A stretch of 64,000 bases of DNA from Candidatus Anammoximicrobium sp. (GCA_012515235.1 JAAYYU010000244.1:124001-188000), one strand, 5' to 3'. Positions 50,195-63,233 are shown, counted from the stretch's first letter. Notes: generated by a model not told the origin, from the letters alone. Numbers and translations: made by a program.

Positions 50195-53059
50195 ATGGAA
50201 TGGAGTGTGTCACGTCGGGAAAATCAAGCGTTGGCTGGCGTATTGGGCTTGCTGACCCTGCTGGCCAACTCTGCCTGGGCTCAGGTTGAAGCATACGTGG
50301 GCCAGCCCTTCGGCGTCGGACTGGTCATGTTGAGCGTCCCGGAATCGGAGCGGGCCTCGGCGGCAGAACTGGACGGGTTTGCGTTCTCCGAAGCCAGCGG
50401 GCGAGCGTTCTATCCGGTGTTTACCGAAGGCCGGATTCTGCGGCTGCTGAACGAGGTCCTGGGGGACAACAGCCCCGTCGCGGCTCCCAACGTGTTGAAC
50501 GTCTTGTTCTTGTTCACCGGCGATCAGCCGCTGGATGTGACGGTCTCCACGCCGGGCGCTCGATCGTTCCGCATCACGCCTCGGCAGGCACGCAATCCGC
50601 GGGGCCACCAACGGCTCCTGGAACGCTGGTGGCGCGAGTACAATGCCCTGGCCCGCCAGCAGATGCAGGATGGCGACTACCCGCCGATCGTCCAGACGTA
50701 CCTGACTTCGATGCTCTCCCGCCGGCTGGGACTGGAACCTCCGCTGCTGAGCCGCGCCGCTGAACGCCCGCCCACCGAGCCGCAGAAGACGATGGAACTG
50801 ATCTTGGGCGCGGAGAAGCTGCGTCTGGCGACGCTGCGGCAGACCAGCACCGCAGGGTACGCGTCCACGGGCTCCGCCGATCTGCCGGTTCCGGCCGAAA
50901 TTCCTTGGCAGCCGCTGACGTCGCCCGCTGCCGACGAGTCGATCGACGTCGAGCCAATCGCGATGCGCGTCCCGGAGGAGTGTTTCTACATCCGCTTCGG
51001 CAGCTTCCAGAACTACCTCTGGTCCGAGAAGTTGCAGGCGGAATACGGCGGCGATCTGGAACGGATGATCACGCTCCGCGGCTTCGACGACCGGGCGGGC
51101 GAGCGGATGCAGCGGCAATTGGTCTTGGAATCGTCGCCGCTGGCCGACCTGCTGGGGCCCGCCGTGATTGCCGACGTGGCGCTCATCGGCCGCGACCTGT
51201 TCCTCCGCGAAGGCGCGGCGGTCGGCATGTTGTTCCAGGCCCGCAACGCCTTGTTGGGCAATGACCTGAACAACCAGCGCAAGGCCGCCTTGAAGGCCCA
51301 GCAGGCCAACGGGGCCAAGCTCGAGACGGTTCAGATCGGCGGCCGGGACGTGTCGTTTCTCTCGACCCCGGACTATCGCCTCCGTTCTTATTACCTGGTG
51401 GACGGGGACTACCATCTGGTCACGACGTCCCGCGCCATGGTCGAGCGTTTTCTGCAAGTCCGCGACGGCCGCGGTTCCCTGGGCGCCAGCCCCGAGTTCC
51501 GGCACGCACGGTCGGTCATGCCGACCAGCCGTCAGGACACCGTGTTCGTGTTCTTCTCGTCCGCGTTCCAGCAGGGCTTGCTTAGTCCCCAGTATCAAAT
51601 CGAGCTGCGCCGGCGGCTGCAGGCTGCGACCGATCTGGAATTGGTCCAGCTGGCGCAATGGGCCGCGCGGACCGAAGGCCGGCCCGCCCGGACGATCGGC
51701 GATCTGGTGCAAGGCCAGCTCTTGCCCGCGGGGTTCGGCCGGCGTCCGGACGGCAGCGGCCCGGCCGTGGCCGACGGGCGGCTGGTTGATTCGCCGAACC
51801 GCTCGCGGAGCGAGCGGACTACGATGCCACGACTGGTCGATTCGCTGCGCGGCGTGCGCGGCAGTTTCACCCCGATTCCCGACGTGCCGGTCGTGTCCGT
51901 CACGCGCGACGAAGCGGCCCGGTATGCGGAATTGACGCAGTTCTACGGCGCCGGCTGGAAGCAGATGGACCCGCTGATGATCGGCGTGCGGCGAACGGCC
52001 TTGGATGGCGAGCGCATGGAACGCTTGGCGATCGACGCCCAACTGTCGCCATTTGCCGAGCAGAAGTACGGCCGGCTCACGTCGCTGCTGGGCCCGCCGA
52101 CGCGTGTCCGCATCCGCTCGGCGGAGGGCGACGTGATCGCCGTTCAAGCCGCGGTGAAAGGCGGCCTGTTGGTTCCGTCGATTCCTGCCCATCATCTGTT
52201 TCTGGGAGTGCAGGACAACGAGCCGCTGACGAATTTGTCGGGCGGCGGATTCTTCAAGACGTTGATGATCCTGCAAAGCACGCCGGGCTATTTGGGCGCG
52301 TGGCCCAAGCCGGGATTCTTGGACTTGCTGCCGCTGGGACTGGTTCAGAGCCCGCCGGACGCCGCGGGTTACTCGCAGTTGCCGCTGGGGGTGTGGCGGC
52401 GCCAGTGGGATGCGTTTTCGGCGCTGGCCTTCGATCCCAATTTGCTGGCCCATGTCACGCCACAGTTGGCGGCGACCGAAGCCGAGGACGACGCCCAAGT
52501 CCGCGTCCACGTGAGCGACCTGTCGCAAGCCAAGCTGCAGACCTGGGTCAATGAACTTACGTACTCGCGCGCCCGCCAAGCTTCGCTGGGCAACGCCAAA
52601 CTCCTGCACACGCTGTCCCAGCAGTTGTCCGTGCCACGGGACCGCGCGCTGGCCGCGGCCGAAGAATTGCTGGACGCCAAGCTGATCTGCTCGCTAGGCG
52701 GCGAGTACGCGTTGACCGAGGCGCCTGGCCAGATCGCTGTGTGGAAATCGGACAAGTGGCCGGATGCCGCCGCGGGTCCCGCCGCCGATTCGTATCGCGC
52801 GCCGCTGCTGGAGTGGTTCCGCGGCCTGGACGCGACTTTGACTATGTACCAGGACCGAGTCGTGCTGCACGCCACGCTGGACAGGCAACGGAAAGCGACG
52901 GAGCCCAAGGTGGAACTGCCGTTCTTCCACAACCTGTTCGGCGGCGGCAAACAGAAACCCGACGGCCCGGAACCGGTCGTGCCCCCGCCGCCGCCACCCG
53001 GAGACACGACACCGCTGGAGACGATCAAGACGCCGCCCGCGGAGAAGATGCAGCCGTAG
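50195..53059 (+). CDS. Large secreted planctomycete protein of unknown function
   Basis: 954 residues; I do not recognise the family. A signal peptide (LAGVLGLLTLLANSAWAQ, about residues 12-29) directs export. The mature part begins VEAYVGQPFGVGLVMLSVPE, has YIRFGSFQNYLWSEKLQAEY in the middle and a section, GADLFLREGAAVGMLFQARN-like (about residues 335-350), that suggests a barrel or repeat fold. The C-terminal 60 residues are Pro-rich with PPPPPPGDTTPLE. ATG 50195 has GAAAGGGCGG upstream. It ends 25 bases before an inverted-repeat element. It stands alone in transcription direction between the defence-like genes and nnrE. Confidence 0.65.
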   Translation: MEWSVSRRENQALAGVLGLLTLLANSAWAQVEAYVGQPFGVGLVMLSVPESERASAAELDGFAFSEASGRAFYPVFTEGRILRLLNEVLGDNSPVAAPNVLNVLFLFTGDQPLDVTVSTPGARSFRITPRQARNPRGHQRLLERWWREYNALARQQMQDGDYPPIVQTYLTSMLSRRLGLEPPLLSRAAERPPTEPQKTMELILGAEKLRLATLRQTSTAGYASTGSADLPVPAEIPWQPLTSPAADESIDVEPIAMRVPEECFYIRFGSFQNYLWSEKLQAEYGGDLERMITLRGFDDRAGERMQRQLVLESSPLADLLGPAVIADVALIGRDLFLREGAAVGMLFQARNALLGNDLNNQRKAALKAQQANGAKLETVQIGGRDVSFLSTPDYRLRSYYLVDGDYHLVTTSRAMVERFLQVRDGRGSLGASPEFRHARSVMPTSRQDTVFVFFSSAFQQGLLSPQYQIELRRRLQAATDLELVQLAQWAARTEGRPARTIGDLVQGQLLPAGFGRRPDGSGPAVADGRLVDSPNRSRSERTTMPRLVDSLRGVRGSFTPIPDVPVVSVTRDEAARYAELTQFYGAGWKQMDPLMIGVRRTALDGERMERLAIDAQLSPFAEQKYGRLTSLLGPPTRVRIRSAEGDVIAVQAAVKGGLLVPSIPAHHLFLGVQDNEPLTNLSGGGFFKTLMILQSTPGYLGAWPKPGFLDLLPLGLVQSPPDAAGYSQLPLGVWRRQWDAFSALAFDPNLLAHVTPQLAATEAEDDAQVRVHVSDLSQAKLQTWVNELTYSRARQASLGNAKLLHTLSQQLSVPRDRALAAAEELLDAKLICSLGGEYALTEAPGQIAVWKSDKWPDAAAGPAADSYRAPLLEWFRGLDATLTMYQDRVVLHATLDRQRKATEPKVELPFFHNLFGGGKQKPDGPEPVVPPPPPPGDTTPLETIKTPPAEKMQP

Positions 53060-53083
53060 CGACGGCGGCCGAAACGCTCGATG

Positions 53084-53179
53084 GGGTCAGGCACTTCAAA
53101 CTTCACTCTTCGCCGCCCGAAGTTCTACCACGGGCAAGGTGTTTTCGCGGCGAAGATTGAAGTTTGAAGTGCCTGACCC
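53084..53179. repeat. 96-bp element with 33-bp inverted repeats
   Basis: 53084-53116 pairs with 53147-53179 with one mismatch; the ends are GGGTCAGGC and GCCTGACCC. The 30-base centre contains GGGCAAGGTG and TTTT, like the centre of the element at 36375-36475. It lies between two convergent genes, so it could also end both transcripts. Confidence 0.88.
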
Positions 53180-53187
53180 GCGGACAT

Positions 53188-53883
53188 TTACCCTTTTTCG
53201 AGACCCGCGGTTGTTACATCTGCGGAAAAACCTGCCAGCAGTTTCCGGGGCGCCCCGATGTCCAAGACATGTACTTGGCCCAGGTACTCCGCCGCCGCGA
53301 GAACCGCGAAGCCAAGCTTGGCGGCGATAAACGTACACGTGTGATCCGCGCGGAAGGTCGTCGGCGCGGGCTGGCCCGTGTCGCAATCCAGGCCGCTGGG
53401 CAAGTCCACGGCCAAGCGGCGGGCCGACTGCTGATTCAGACGCTCAATGACGCGGTCCAGCGGCGGACGGGGCTGCCCCCGTGCCCCCGTGCCTAGCAGG
53501 GCGTCCACGATCCAATCCGCGCCGGCCAAGTCGACTTCCCAGCTGCCGTCGTCCGCCCCCGTCACGATGTGGATGGGCACGCCGCACTTGGCCAGGATGG
53601 CATAGTTCGCCGCCGCGTCGCCGCGCAGATCCGCCGGATCGCAAAACACGATCACTCGCACTTCGTGGCCCCGCAGATCCAGATGCCGGGCGATCACAAA
53701 ACCGTCGCCCGCATTGTTGCCCCGCCCGCAGCAGATCACCGCCGGACCGCGGACGCCGAACTCGCACAACTTGTCGACACACCCTCGCCCGGCGTTTTCC
53801 ATCAACACCAACCCGGAGATCCCGTACTCCTCGATCGCCCGCCGATCCACTTCCCGGATCTGCTTGCGGCTCAGATAAGCCAT
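53188..53883 (-). CDS. nnrE: NAD(P)H-hydrate epimerase
   Basis: Epimerises damaged S/R-NAD(P)HX so the dehydratase can repair it. The 231-residue YjeF N-terminal-domain protein has REVDRRAIEEYGISGLVLME, then NAGRGC, CCGRGNNAGDGFVIARHL (phosphate-binding block), DWIVDALLGTGARG and AVDLPSGLDCDTG. The partner ADP/ATP-dependent dehydratase domain (NnrD) is not fused here and is not in the window. ATG 53883 was chosen in front of AYLSRKQIREVD; the upstream frame has no ribosome site. The C-terminus lies nine bases from the inverted repeat element. Confidence 0.9.
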   Translation of the reverse strand: MAYLSRKQIREVDRRAIEEYGISGLVLMENAGRGCVDKLCEFGVRGPAVICCGRGNNAGDGFVIARHLDLRGHEVRVIVFCDPADLRGDAAANYAILAKCGVPIHIVTGADDGSWEVDLAGADWIVDALLGTGARGQPRPPLDRVIERLNQQSARRLAVDLPSGLDCDTGQPAPTTFRADHTCTFIAAKLGFAVLAAAEYLGQVHVLDIGAPRKLLAGFSADVTTAGLEKG

Positions 53884-54069
53884 CACAGTCCCCTTTCCTT
53901 CCTCGCCTTTGACCTGGAAACAAAGCTCCCACGACCACCAAAGCAGGAGCGCAGCGACCAATTGACTCAAAATAGTCTACTGCCTGAGCGAAGTTCTGAC
54001 CAAGCCAGTTCAAATTCAGCGACAATTGCGGGCCCGGAATACCGGAAAAGGGGTCAACCGGAAAAGGAA

Positions 54070-54105
54070 TCAGGGCTGTTTTCTCGGTTGCAAAAACAGT
54101 CCTGA
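54070..54105. repeat. Hairpin with GTCAGGACTG-type end
   Basis: TCAGGGCTGTTTT (54070-54082) pairs with AAAACAGTCCTGA (54093-54105) with one wobble mismatch. The right end continues CCC, so it reads CCTGACCC, like the ends of the 36375 and 53084 elements. Two GGAAAAGG copies precede it. Confidence 0.6.
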
Positions 54106-54300
54106 CCCGAAGGGCACTTCCACTTGTGAGATAAGAACTTGCGCTGACGGGGGGGCAAGCCGACGAGTTAGTCCGACAGACCGGCTAACTGGGATTCGAG
54201 CAGACGCTCGATTGACTCGTCGTCCAAGCGCGGCAGGCTGCCCAGTGATCGGGGCACGAACCGGCCGATCCCTCCGGCCCAGCCAGAAACAGGGGCACAC

Positions 54301-54340
54301 CTGGTGTGTTCTGGCTGAGCCTGGTGTGTTCTGGCTGAGC
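54301..54340. repeat. Exact 20-bp tandem duplication
   Basis: CTGGTGTGTTCTGGCTGAGC occurs twice in direct succession. The TTCTGGCT at 54309-54316 also pairs with AGCCAGAA at 54281-54288, so one hairpin can form with the bases just upstream. Confidence 0.85.
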
Positions 54341-54393
54341 CCAAGCCGCGCTGCGGCCAGCGCCGTTTGTGCCCTCGTGCCGGGACGCCGCGA

Positions 54394-57795
<3,402 letters not shown>

Positions 57796-57797
57796 GG

Positions 57798-59060
57798 TCA
57801 GCGCTCCTGCAAACTCACGATGCGGATCTGCTGCCCCGGCGTCAGCCGTTCCGCGCCTTCGATCACGACCTTCGTCCCGGCGGTCAGCAGTCGGCGTCCG
57901 GTGTCGGTTTCGGGCTCGATCGCATACTCCGTGGGCATCCGGGCACTGATCGTCACCGGCACAGGCTGCACGCGGATGTCTTCGCTCTGCTCTGCGGGCA
58001 CGGCAACCCACACGGTCGAGCCGTCGGGGCGCACAAGGACGGCATCGCGGCTGACGACCAGCGCCTCGCGCTGCGAATCGGTGGCGATCGATGCGGTCAC
58101 GCTCATGCCCACTTTGATGCGTCCGCCTTGATCGTCCAGACGCACGAGCACCGGAAAGGTCCGCGACGCTCCGGGGCCGTAGGGGGTCACCGAAACGACC
58201 GTGCCGCGGACTTCTTCCGCCAAGGCGTCGATCCGGATCGGCAGCGATTGTTCCAGCTCGATCAGATTGACCATCGACTCGGGGACCATCAGCTGCGCGT
58301 CCACTTGCCCGCGGGAAACGATGTCCACGATCGGATTGCCCGGCGAGACGTAGCCTCCCAGTTCCGCCCGCTTCTCCACGACGGTGCCGTCGAAGGGGGC
58401 CAGAATGACAGACCGCGACATCCGCTCCGTCTCCTCCGCCAAGGCCACCTCCGCCTCCGCCTGGGCCGCCTCCGCCTCCGCCGCTTTGGCCTCCAGGTCC
58501 TGGACCGACGCCTGCCGCGATTCCAGTTCGCTGTCCGTCACCACGTTGGTTTGGCTCAATCGCGTCTCGCGTCGCAGTTCCGCCTGTTGATAGGCCAGTT
58601 GCGCTTGGGCCGAAGCCCGTCGCGCTTTTGCGGAGGCCACTTGCGCCTTGCTGCGTTCCGCGGCCAGGCGGGACCAGACGTCGTCGACCCGCGCGAGCAC
58701 CGTCTGGCCGGCGCTCACGGGCGTCCCTTGATCGACCGGCAGATCGACGATCTTCCCCGTCACTTCGCTGGCCACCGTGACCTTGCGGACTTCGACCAGG
58801 CGGCCGATGATCGAGCGTTGCGGCTGGATTTTCTTGCGCTCGGCCACGCTCACCCGAATCAGCGCCGGCGGCGCCGGCTTGGCCGCCTCGCCGCCTTGCG
58901 GAGCGACGCGTTCCAGTTGCTGGTTCAGAAAATTCGGGTCCTGCAGTTGCTCGTGCAAGGTGCGCCACACCGCCCAGCCGCCCGCCAGACCTCCCAGCAA
59001 CAGCGCACTGAAGCCGAGCGAAGCCAACAGGACCAGCCATCTTTGGCGCGATTCATTCAT
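57798..59060 (-). CDS. RND efflux periplasmic adaptor (membrane fusion) subunit
   Basis: 420 residues. One N-terminal membrane helix (about 8-28) anchors it. A lipoyl-like half (VTVASEVTGKIVDLPVDQGT) precedes a long Ala/Glu-rich coiled coil (about 130-215, for example DLEAKAAEAEAAQAEAEVAL), and the second lipoyl half is ILAPFDGTVVEKRAELGGYV. The beta-barrel and membrane-proximal domains follow with VSVTPYGPGASRTFPVLVRL and GMSVTASIATD. It is the first gene of the pair with the permease, and both are on the minus strand. Confidence 0.9.
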   Translation of the reverse strand: MNESRQRWLVLLASLGFSALLLGGLAGGWAVWRTLHEQLQDPNFLNQQLERVAPQGGEAAKPAPPALIRVSVAERKKIQPQRSIIGRLVEVRKVTVASEVTGKIVDLPVDQGTPVSAGQTVLARVDDVWSRLAAERSKAQVASAKARRASAQAQLAYQQAELRRETRLSQTNVVTDSELESRQASVQDLEAKAAEAEAAQAEAEVALAEETERMSRSVILAPFDGTVVEKRAELGGYVSPGNPIVDIVSRGQVDAQLMVPESMVNLIELEQSLPIRIDALAEEVRGTVVSVTPYGPGASRTFPVLVRLDDQGGRIKVGMSVTASIATDSQREALVVSRDAVLVRPDGSTVWVAVPAEQSEDIRVQPVPVTISARMPTEYAIEPETDTGRRLLTAGTKVVIEGAERLTPGQQIRIVSLQER

Positions 59061-59575
59061 CAGCAGCTAATCGAGAACCGGGCGGGGTAAGTCAGAGGCA
59101 GCCGACGTCTGTGCCGGGGCAGGGCGGCGCCTGTAGAGACGCGGCGTTGGTAAGAAATTTACTTTACCCACTGGCCGGCCGAGCGTCCAGCTTGAGGGGC
59201 CAGTATTTTTCGCCAGTTTCAAGAAACCGGGCGGCTGGAATCGGGAACGGATGCACCGCAGTGCGGCTCGGCCCCCGGTTGGCCGAATTGCCGGTGCAAG
59301 CGACGCTGTGACCGCAGCCAAACGGGCAGACAAAAAAGCGGCCGTGTTCCCTGAAGAGTTTTCGTTCCAGCCAGCGAGACTCAACTGCAAGAAAAAACGC
59401 CATGAACCGTTTTCTACAGCGGCACAAGGATGAAACTCGACGGGCCTTTGCGGTTTTGACCGTTTTCGGTTTCGGGGAAGCTTGCGGCTGCTCTCGCAGA
59501 CGCGGGCGCGTGAACCAAGGGCTGACAGCCGATCCCGTGTCAAGAGGTTTCTGTCCGCTTTTGGCAAACGGTCGT
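59061..59575. other. 515-bp intergenic stretch with no supported gene
   Basis: It lies upstream of the adaptor gene and downstream of the 781-residue secreted protein, both on the minus strand. The one long minus frame (59067-59567) has no motif or ribosome site. The efflux promoter should be here; I see no clear operator. Confidence 0.45.
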
Positions 59576-61921
59576 TCAGCGGACGACCTGCGCCAGACGG
59601 ACCACTTGACGGGCCGACGCGCGATCCGCGTTCCGCAAGACCAGATAGGTGCGGGCTCCCACGGGAACCTCGACGCCGCCGTCGCCGCGCACGCAGGTCA
59701 ACGGCGTGCCGAAGGGGCGCATGGCGGCCAGCCGAGCGTCAGGAAATCGCAAACGCAACTGGCCTTCGACCGTCCAAATCAGAACGTAAGCGTCCTCCGG
59801 GTGCGCGGCGCGGCGGAACAGAAAAGCCTTCACAGCGCCCTGAGCGACGCCGGGCAACTCCTCGATCTCCACCAACTCGTAGCGGCCCTGTTCGTCCAGG
59901 AACAAATGATGTTCGCGGCGGTCGGCCAGGATGCGTCGCTGCGTCTCGCTCAGGTCGCGGTTCTGCCGCCAGTTTTCGTAAGTCTGCCGCTGGTCGTAGC
60001 ACGGGACATAGTGCGCGTCCTCGGGCGCGACGTTGCGCAGCAGCCGGCGGTCCTCGTCGGACAAGTGATTGCCCACCCGCGCGTCTTCCCAGATCTTGAT
60101 TGCCGCCAGGCAGTCTTCCGCCCTGGGGTTGACGGCCAGTTCCTCCAGGCGCGCATGCAGCGAAAGCGGACAGTCCCAGGCCGCCGCCCGGCTGGCGACG
60201 TATTCGAACACGTCGGGACCGGCGTACCCGCCCTCGCGGCGCCCCAGACGGCCCAGCCAGCCGAACTGGACCCGCGAGAAATCCAGCTCGCGGACGGCCG
60301 CCGTCGGGCAGGGCATCAGCCGGCAAAAGTCCTTCATGCCGTCCGGCGAAGCCACGACGTCGTAGGCGTTGCTGCGGCTGATCATGTGCCAACTGAAGTG
60401 CGTGTAGTGGGCCGATTCGCAAACCGGCGGCGGCGGCTCCAGCAGCCGGAACACCCGGTACTGGGCCGCGGCCACGTGATACCAGAAGGGCGCGTGGACG
60501 TCTTCCGCGCCGTCGAAGTAGACCATGGCGTACGGTCCGGTCTGGCGGTAGATGTCGGCGATCCGTCGAGCGACTTCGTCCTGAATGTCCGTGTTCTGGT
60601 CAAAGCGGATGAAGACGTCCCAGCTGTCCACGTTCAGCAACCCGACTTCGGCTCCAGCCGGATGAACCGTCGCGGTGGTCAGCAAATGCCCGCGCTCGCA
60701 ACCCGTAAACTGGTACGGCGGCCGAGTGGTGTAGTTCTGGTAAGCGATCAACTCCTGGCCGACCATCAGAATGCGGCGTCCCTTGTCCAGCGTGCTGCCC
60801 GAAGGATCTTCGCGGACGGTGAGCGTGTCCGTCGCGCCGTCCAGCGGTGCGGCGAGCGTAAACCGCCGCAACTTGTGCAGTCGTCCGTCGGGCACAGGCG
60901 TCGTGTACCGGCCGCCTTTGCGCGTCTTGCTGTAGTGGATGTGCAGTCCGGCGTGCAGTCCGGCAGCGCGAATCGCATCGGTAACCCGCTTCAAGTCCGC
61001 CATGCCGTTCGGATAGTGCGCGTTCCAGGGAAAATGGCCGGGGCTCTTCGAGAACGCCGTATAGGACAGCAGCAGAACGCGAAACCCGCCCCGCTTGGCC
61101 CAGTGGATGTATTGGTCGATGTTCTGCGGCGTGGGCTGAGTGGCCCAGAAATAAGAGAGCTTTTGCAGCGGCAAGCGGCGAAAGTCGGCGCCGGCCGGCA
61201 GACGGAAATCACGTTCCACCTTGGCCAGCACGTCCAACATCGCCGTTCTCGGCTCGCGGCATCCGAACAACACCGCCGTCGCGCCGCGGAACCCCACAGC
61301 GGCCTCGGCGGCGGCCGTCAGCAGCACACGCTCCGCCTCCGGCAGCGTTTCCATGTTCGTCTGCAAACTGCCGCCGCACAAGCAAACACCGAACCGGTCG
61401 TCGTACACAGCGCCCAGCCACTGACCCACTCTCGGCAAGCGACGGACGGCCAGTCGTAGGAATTCGATCCGGTCGATCGCCTCGCCGTCCACGCCGAGCA
61501 ACTCGAACGCCAGGTAGTCGTCGGTGCTCCGCACGCGATACGCCGCCTTGACCCCCGCCGAGCCGAACTCGACGGTCAGCTGGTCGCCCGCCAGGACCAC
61601 CCGCGTCGCGGGCAACGGCGTTCCGCCTTGGTACACCCAGCGTTTCGTCGCCGCCCCGAATTCCCCCTCCACCGTCGGCGCCATCCGCCCGCCGCGATAG
61701 GCGACGGCCACCGGGCAAGGCGGCGTGGCGACCGCGTACTCGACGCCGGCCGGTTTCGCGACGAGCCGCCGGACCAGGCCGTCCGGCCCGATTTCCAGCC
61801 GTAGGGCATCGGTCTCGAACACCGCAGCCGCCGACGTATCGGGCGGTTCGCCCGACGGACGATCCTCCTGTGCTGCGCCGATCAGCAACGCCACGGCCAG
61901 CGTGGACAGCCATGCAGACAT
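59576..61921 (-). CDS. Secreted putative glycosidase of unknown family
   Basis: 781 residues with a short signal peptide (AWLSTLAVALLIGAAQ, about residues 3-18). The N-terminal ~220 residues look like the beta-sandwich seen ahead of glycoside hydrolase barrels. A TIM-barrel-like middle follows: LSYFWATQPTPQNIDQYIHW, GGFRVLLLSYTAFSKSPGHF, AAGLHAGLHIHYSKT and TGPYAMVYFDGAEDVHAPFW, where the YFDGAED strand offers acidic catalytic candidates. A C-terminal beta domain completes it. This order recalls GH31/GH36-like or related enzymes but I cannot name the family. It is followed in the same direction by a sialidase-like gene upstream, forming a secreted catabolic run. Confidence 0.65.
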   Translation of the reverse strand: MSAWLSTLAVALLIGAAQEDRPSGEPPDTSAAAVFETDALRLEIGPDGLVRRLVAKPAGVEYAVATPPCPVAVAYRGGRMAPTVEGEFGAATKRWVYQGGTPLPATRVVLAGDQLTVEFGSAGVKAAYRVRSTDDYLAFELLGVDGEAIDRIEFLRLAVRRLPRVGQWLGAVYDDRFGVCLCGGSLQTNMETLPEAERVLLTAAAEAAVGFRGATAVLFGCREPRTAMLDVLAKVERDFRLPAGADFRRLPLQKLSYFWATQPTPQNIDQYIHWAKRGGFRVLLLSYTAFSKSPGHFPWNAHYPNGMADLKRVTDAIRAAGLHAGLHIHYSKTRKGGRYTTPVPDGRLHKLRRFTLAAPLDGATDTLTVREDPSGSTLDKGRRILMVGQELIAYQNYTTRPPYQFTGCERGHLLTTATVHPAGAEVGLLNVDSWDVFIRFDQNTDIQDEVARRIADIYRQTGPYAMVYFDGAEDVHAPFWYHVAAAQYRVFRLLEPPPPVCESAHYTHFSWHMISRSNAYDVVASPDGMKDFCRLMPCPTAAVRELDFSRVQFGWLGRLGRREGGYAGPDVFEYVASRAAAWDCPLSLHARLEELAVNPRAEDCLAAIKIWEDARVGNHLSDEDRRLLRNVAPEDAHYVPCYDQRQTYENWRQNRDLSETQRRILADRREHHLFLDEQGRYELVEIEELPGVAQGAVKAFLFRRAAHPEDAYVLIWTVEGQLRLRFPDARLAAMRPFGTPLTCVRGDGGVEVPVGARTYLVLRNADRASARQVVRLAQVVR

Positions 61922-61965
61922 GATACGTGCTCCCTGTCGAGTTCAAGCGTGAACGAGGCCCCCGT

Positions 61966-63168
61966 TCACTTGACTTCGTCCCAGCGGTACTCGTGCCGAA
62001 GGATGTTCGGCCCCGGCTGCCCCTGGATCATCTTGTAGTTGACGACGTACAGCATCGTGTCGCCGGCCACGTCCCGGAAATACGGCATCGCGTAGTATCC
62101 GTCGCTGACGTGCGCCCGGTCGGCGTTGTCGAGGACCGCGTACGACGCCACGGTCAGCGTGGCCGGGTCCAGCCGGAACAGGCCCAACTGCATCGCGCGT
62201 GGCGGGGGCGTCCAGTTTCGGCCGAGCAGATAGACCTGCCCGTCGCGGGCCACCAGGCGTGGGCGTCCGACGTAGCTGGCGATGAACGGATGCAGGGCCG
62301 TCAGATCCGTCTGGCGGAGCACGCGGAAGTCGGCCTCGGTCCGATGCACGCGCTGCCGGCTGTCGTAGCCGCGGGTGCTCACCAGGAACCCGTCCTCCCA
62401 GCGGAGGAACGTGCTTTCGTTGATGGGCACCTTGCCGAACTCGCGGCTCAGATTGCGCACGAACCGCCAAGTGCGGCCGTCGTCGTCGGAGCGGATCACG
62501 TCCACGGACCCCGCGTGGGGCGGCCGCGGCTTTTCCGATTTGCCGCCCGTCAGGTTCGAGAACGTCATCACCAGCAGCCAGGTCGTGCGGCCTTCGACGA
62601 TCGCCTCGAAGGCGTACCCGTATTCCACGCCGTCCACGACGCCGACGCGTTCGACGGGTCCGAACGTCTGGCCGCCGTCCGTCGACCGCACGACGCGCAA
62701 GCCGACGCGGGCCGTGGAGGAGTTGCTCTTGCCCTGCGCGTCGATGTAGTTCGCAAGGTGGCCGTTGGGAAAACGGACCCACTCGCCCATTTGCATGATG
62801 TGGTCACCCAGCTGCGCCAGCGTCCGGCGCTGGTGGACTCGCCCGCTGATCGGGTCCAGCCGCACGAGTTCCAAGCTGGCTCCGTTGTCCGCCGCGTGCG
62901 CTCGGCCGCGTTTGAAGGACACGAGCACTTCGTCGCCCAAATCGAGCAGCGCAGGAAAGGCCAGGTACCGCCGGTCCTCCAGTTCCGCCGACGCAACCAG
63001 CACGTCGATTCGGTGATGCACCGGCCGCCGTTCGAGCGCCGCTGGCGTTTCCTCGGCGGCCAGGCACGCCGGCGCCAGCCAGGCTGCGGCCAGCATCGCC
63101 GTCACCACGGCCATGCCGGGCACCGCTGCCGGAACGCTGCTGGGGCGAGAACCACGCAAGGCTTGCAT
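61966..63168 (-). CDS. Secreted sialidase/BNR-repeat-like protein
   Basis: 400 residues with a signal peptide (GMAVVTAMLAAAWLAPACLA, about 18-37). Six-bladed propeller features are visible: VLVSFKRGRAHAADNGASLE, the Asp-box-like STDGGQTFGPVERVG and SDDDGRTWRFVRNL (S-x-D-x-G-x-T-W), and LGRNWTPPPRAMQLGLFRLD. Asp boxes are shared by sialidases and several other glycosidases and binding proteins, so sialidase activity is not proven; the classical RIP motif is not clear. ATG 63168 was chosen ahead of the signal peptide. The gene lies 44 bases upstream of the 781-residue secreted protein, and 65 bases after the dipeptidase stop. Confidence 0.75.
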   Translation of the reverse strand: MQALRGSRPSSVPAAVPGMAVVTAMLAAAWLAPACLAAEETPAALERRPVHHRIDVLVASAELEDRRYLAFPALLDLGDEVLVSFKRGRAHAADNGASLELVRLDPISGRVHQRRTLAQLGDHIMQMGEWVRFPNGHLANYIDAQGKSNSSTARVGLRVVRSTDGGQTFGPVERVGVVDGVEYGYAFEAIVEGRTTWLLVMTFSNLTGGKSEKPRPPHAGSVDVIRSDDDGRTWRFVRNLSREFGKVPINESTFLRWEDGFLVSTRGYDSRQRVHRTEADFRVLRQTDLTALHPFIASYVGRPRLVARDGQVYLLGRNWTPPPRAMQLGLFRLDPATLTVASYAVLDNADRAHVSDGYYAMPYFRDVAGDTMLYVVNYKMIQGQPGPNILRHEYRWDEVK

Positions 63169-63233
63169 GAGATTTTCTCCAGGCGTTTTCCACACGCTGA
63201 CTCGATCGGCTCCGCCACGGCTCGCCGGGCACG

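Larger units (their letters stand above)
53884..54393. other. 510-bp intergenic stretch with repeats and a possible gene remnant
   Basis: Contains the hairpin at 54070-54105 and the direct repeat at 54301-54340. A minus-strand frame ending at 54168 reads LGSLPRLDDESIERLLESQL then AGLSD, which looks protein-like and may be the C-terminus of a lost gene; nothing upstream of it is recognisable. Confidence 0.45.

Noticed and set aside
50210..52609. 800-codon minus-strand frame opposite the large secreted protein
   Set aside because: The plus strand has a signal peptide and ribosome site; the antisense product is Gln/Arg/His-rich and motif-free.
59067..59567. Possible 166-residue minus-strand gene upstream of the RND adaptor
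   Set aside because: No motif, no ribosome site, Arg/Pro/Ser-rich composition.
59402..61459. 685-codon plus-strand frame
   Set aside because: Antisense to the 781-residue secreted protein, with biased composition and no ribosome site.
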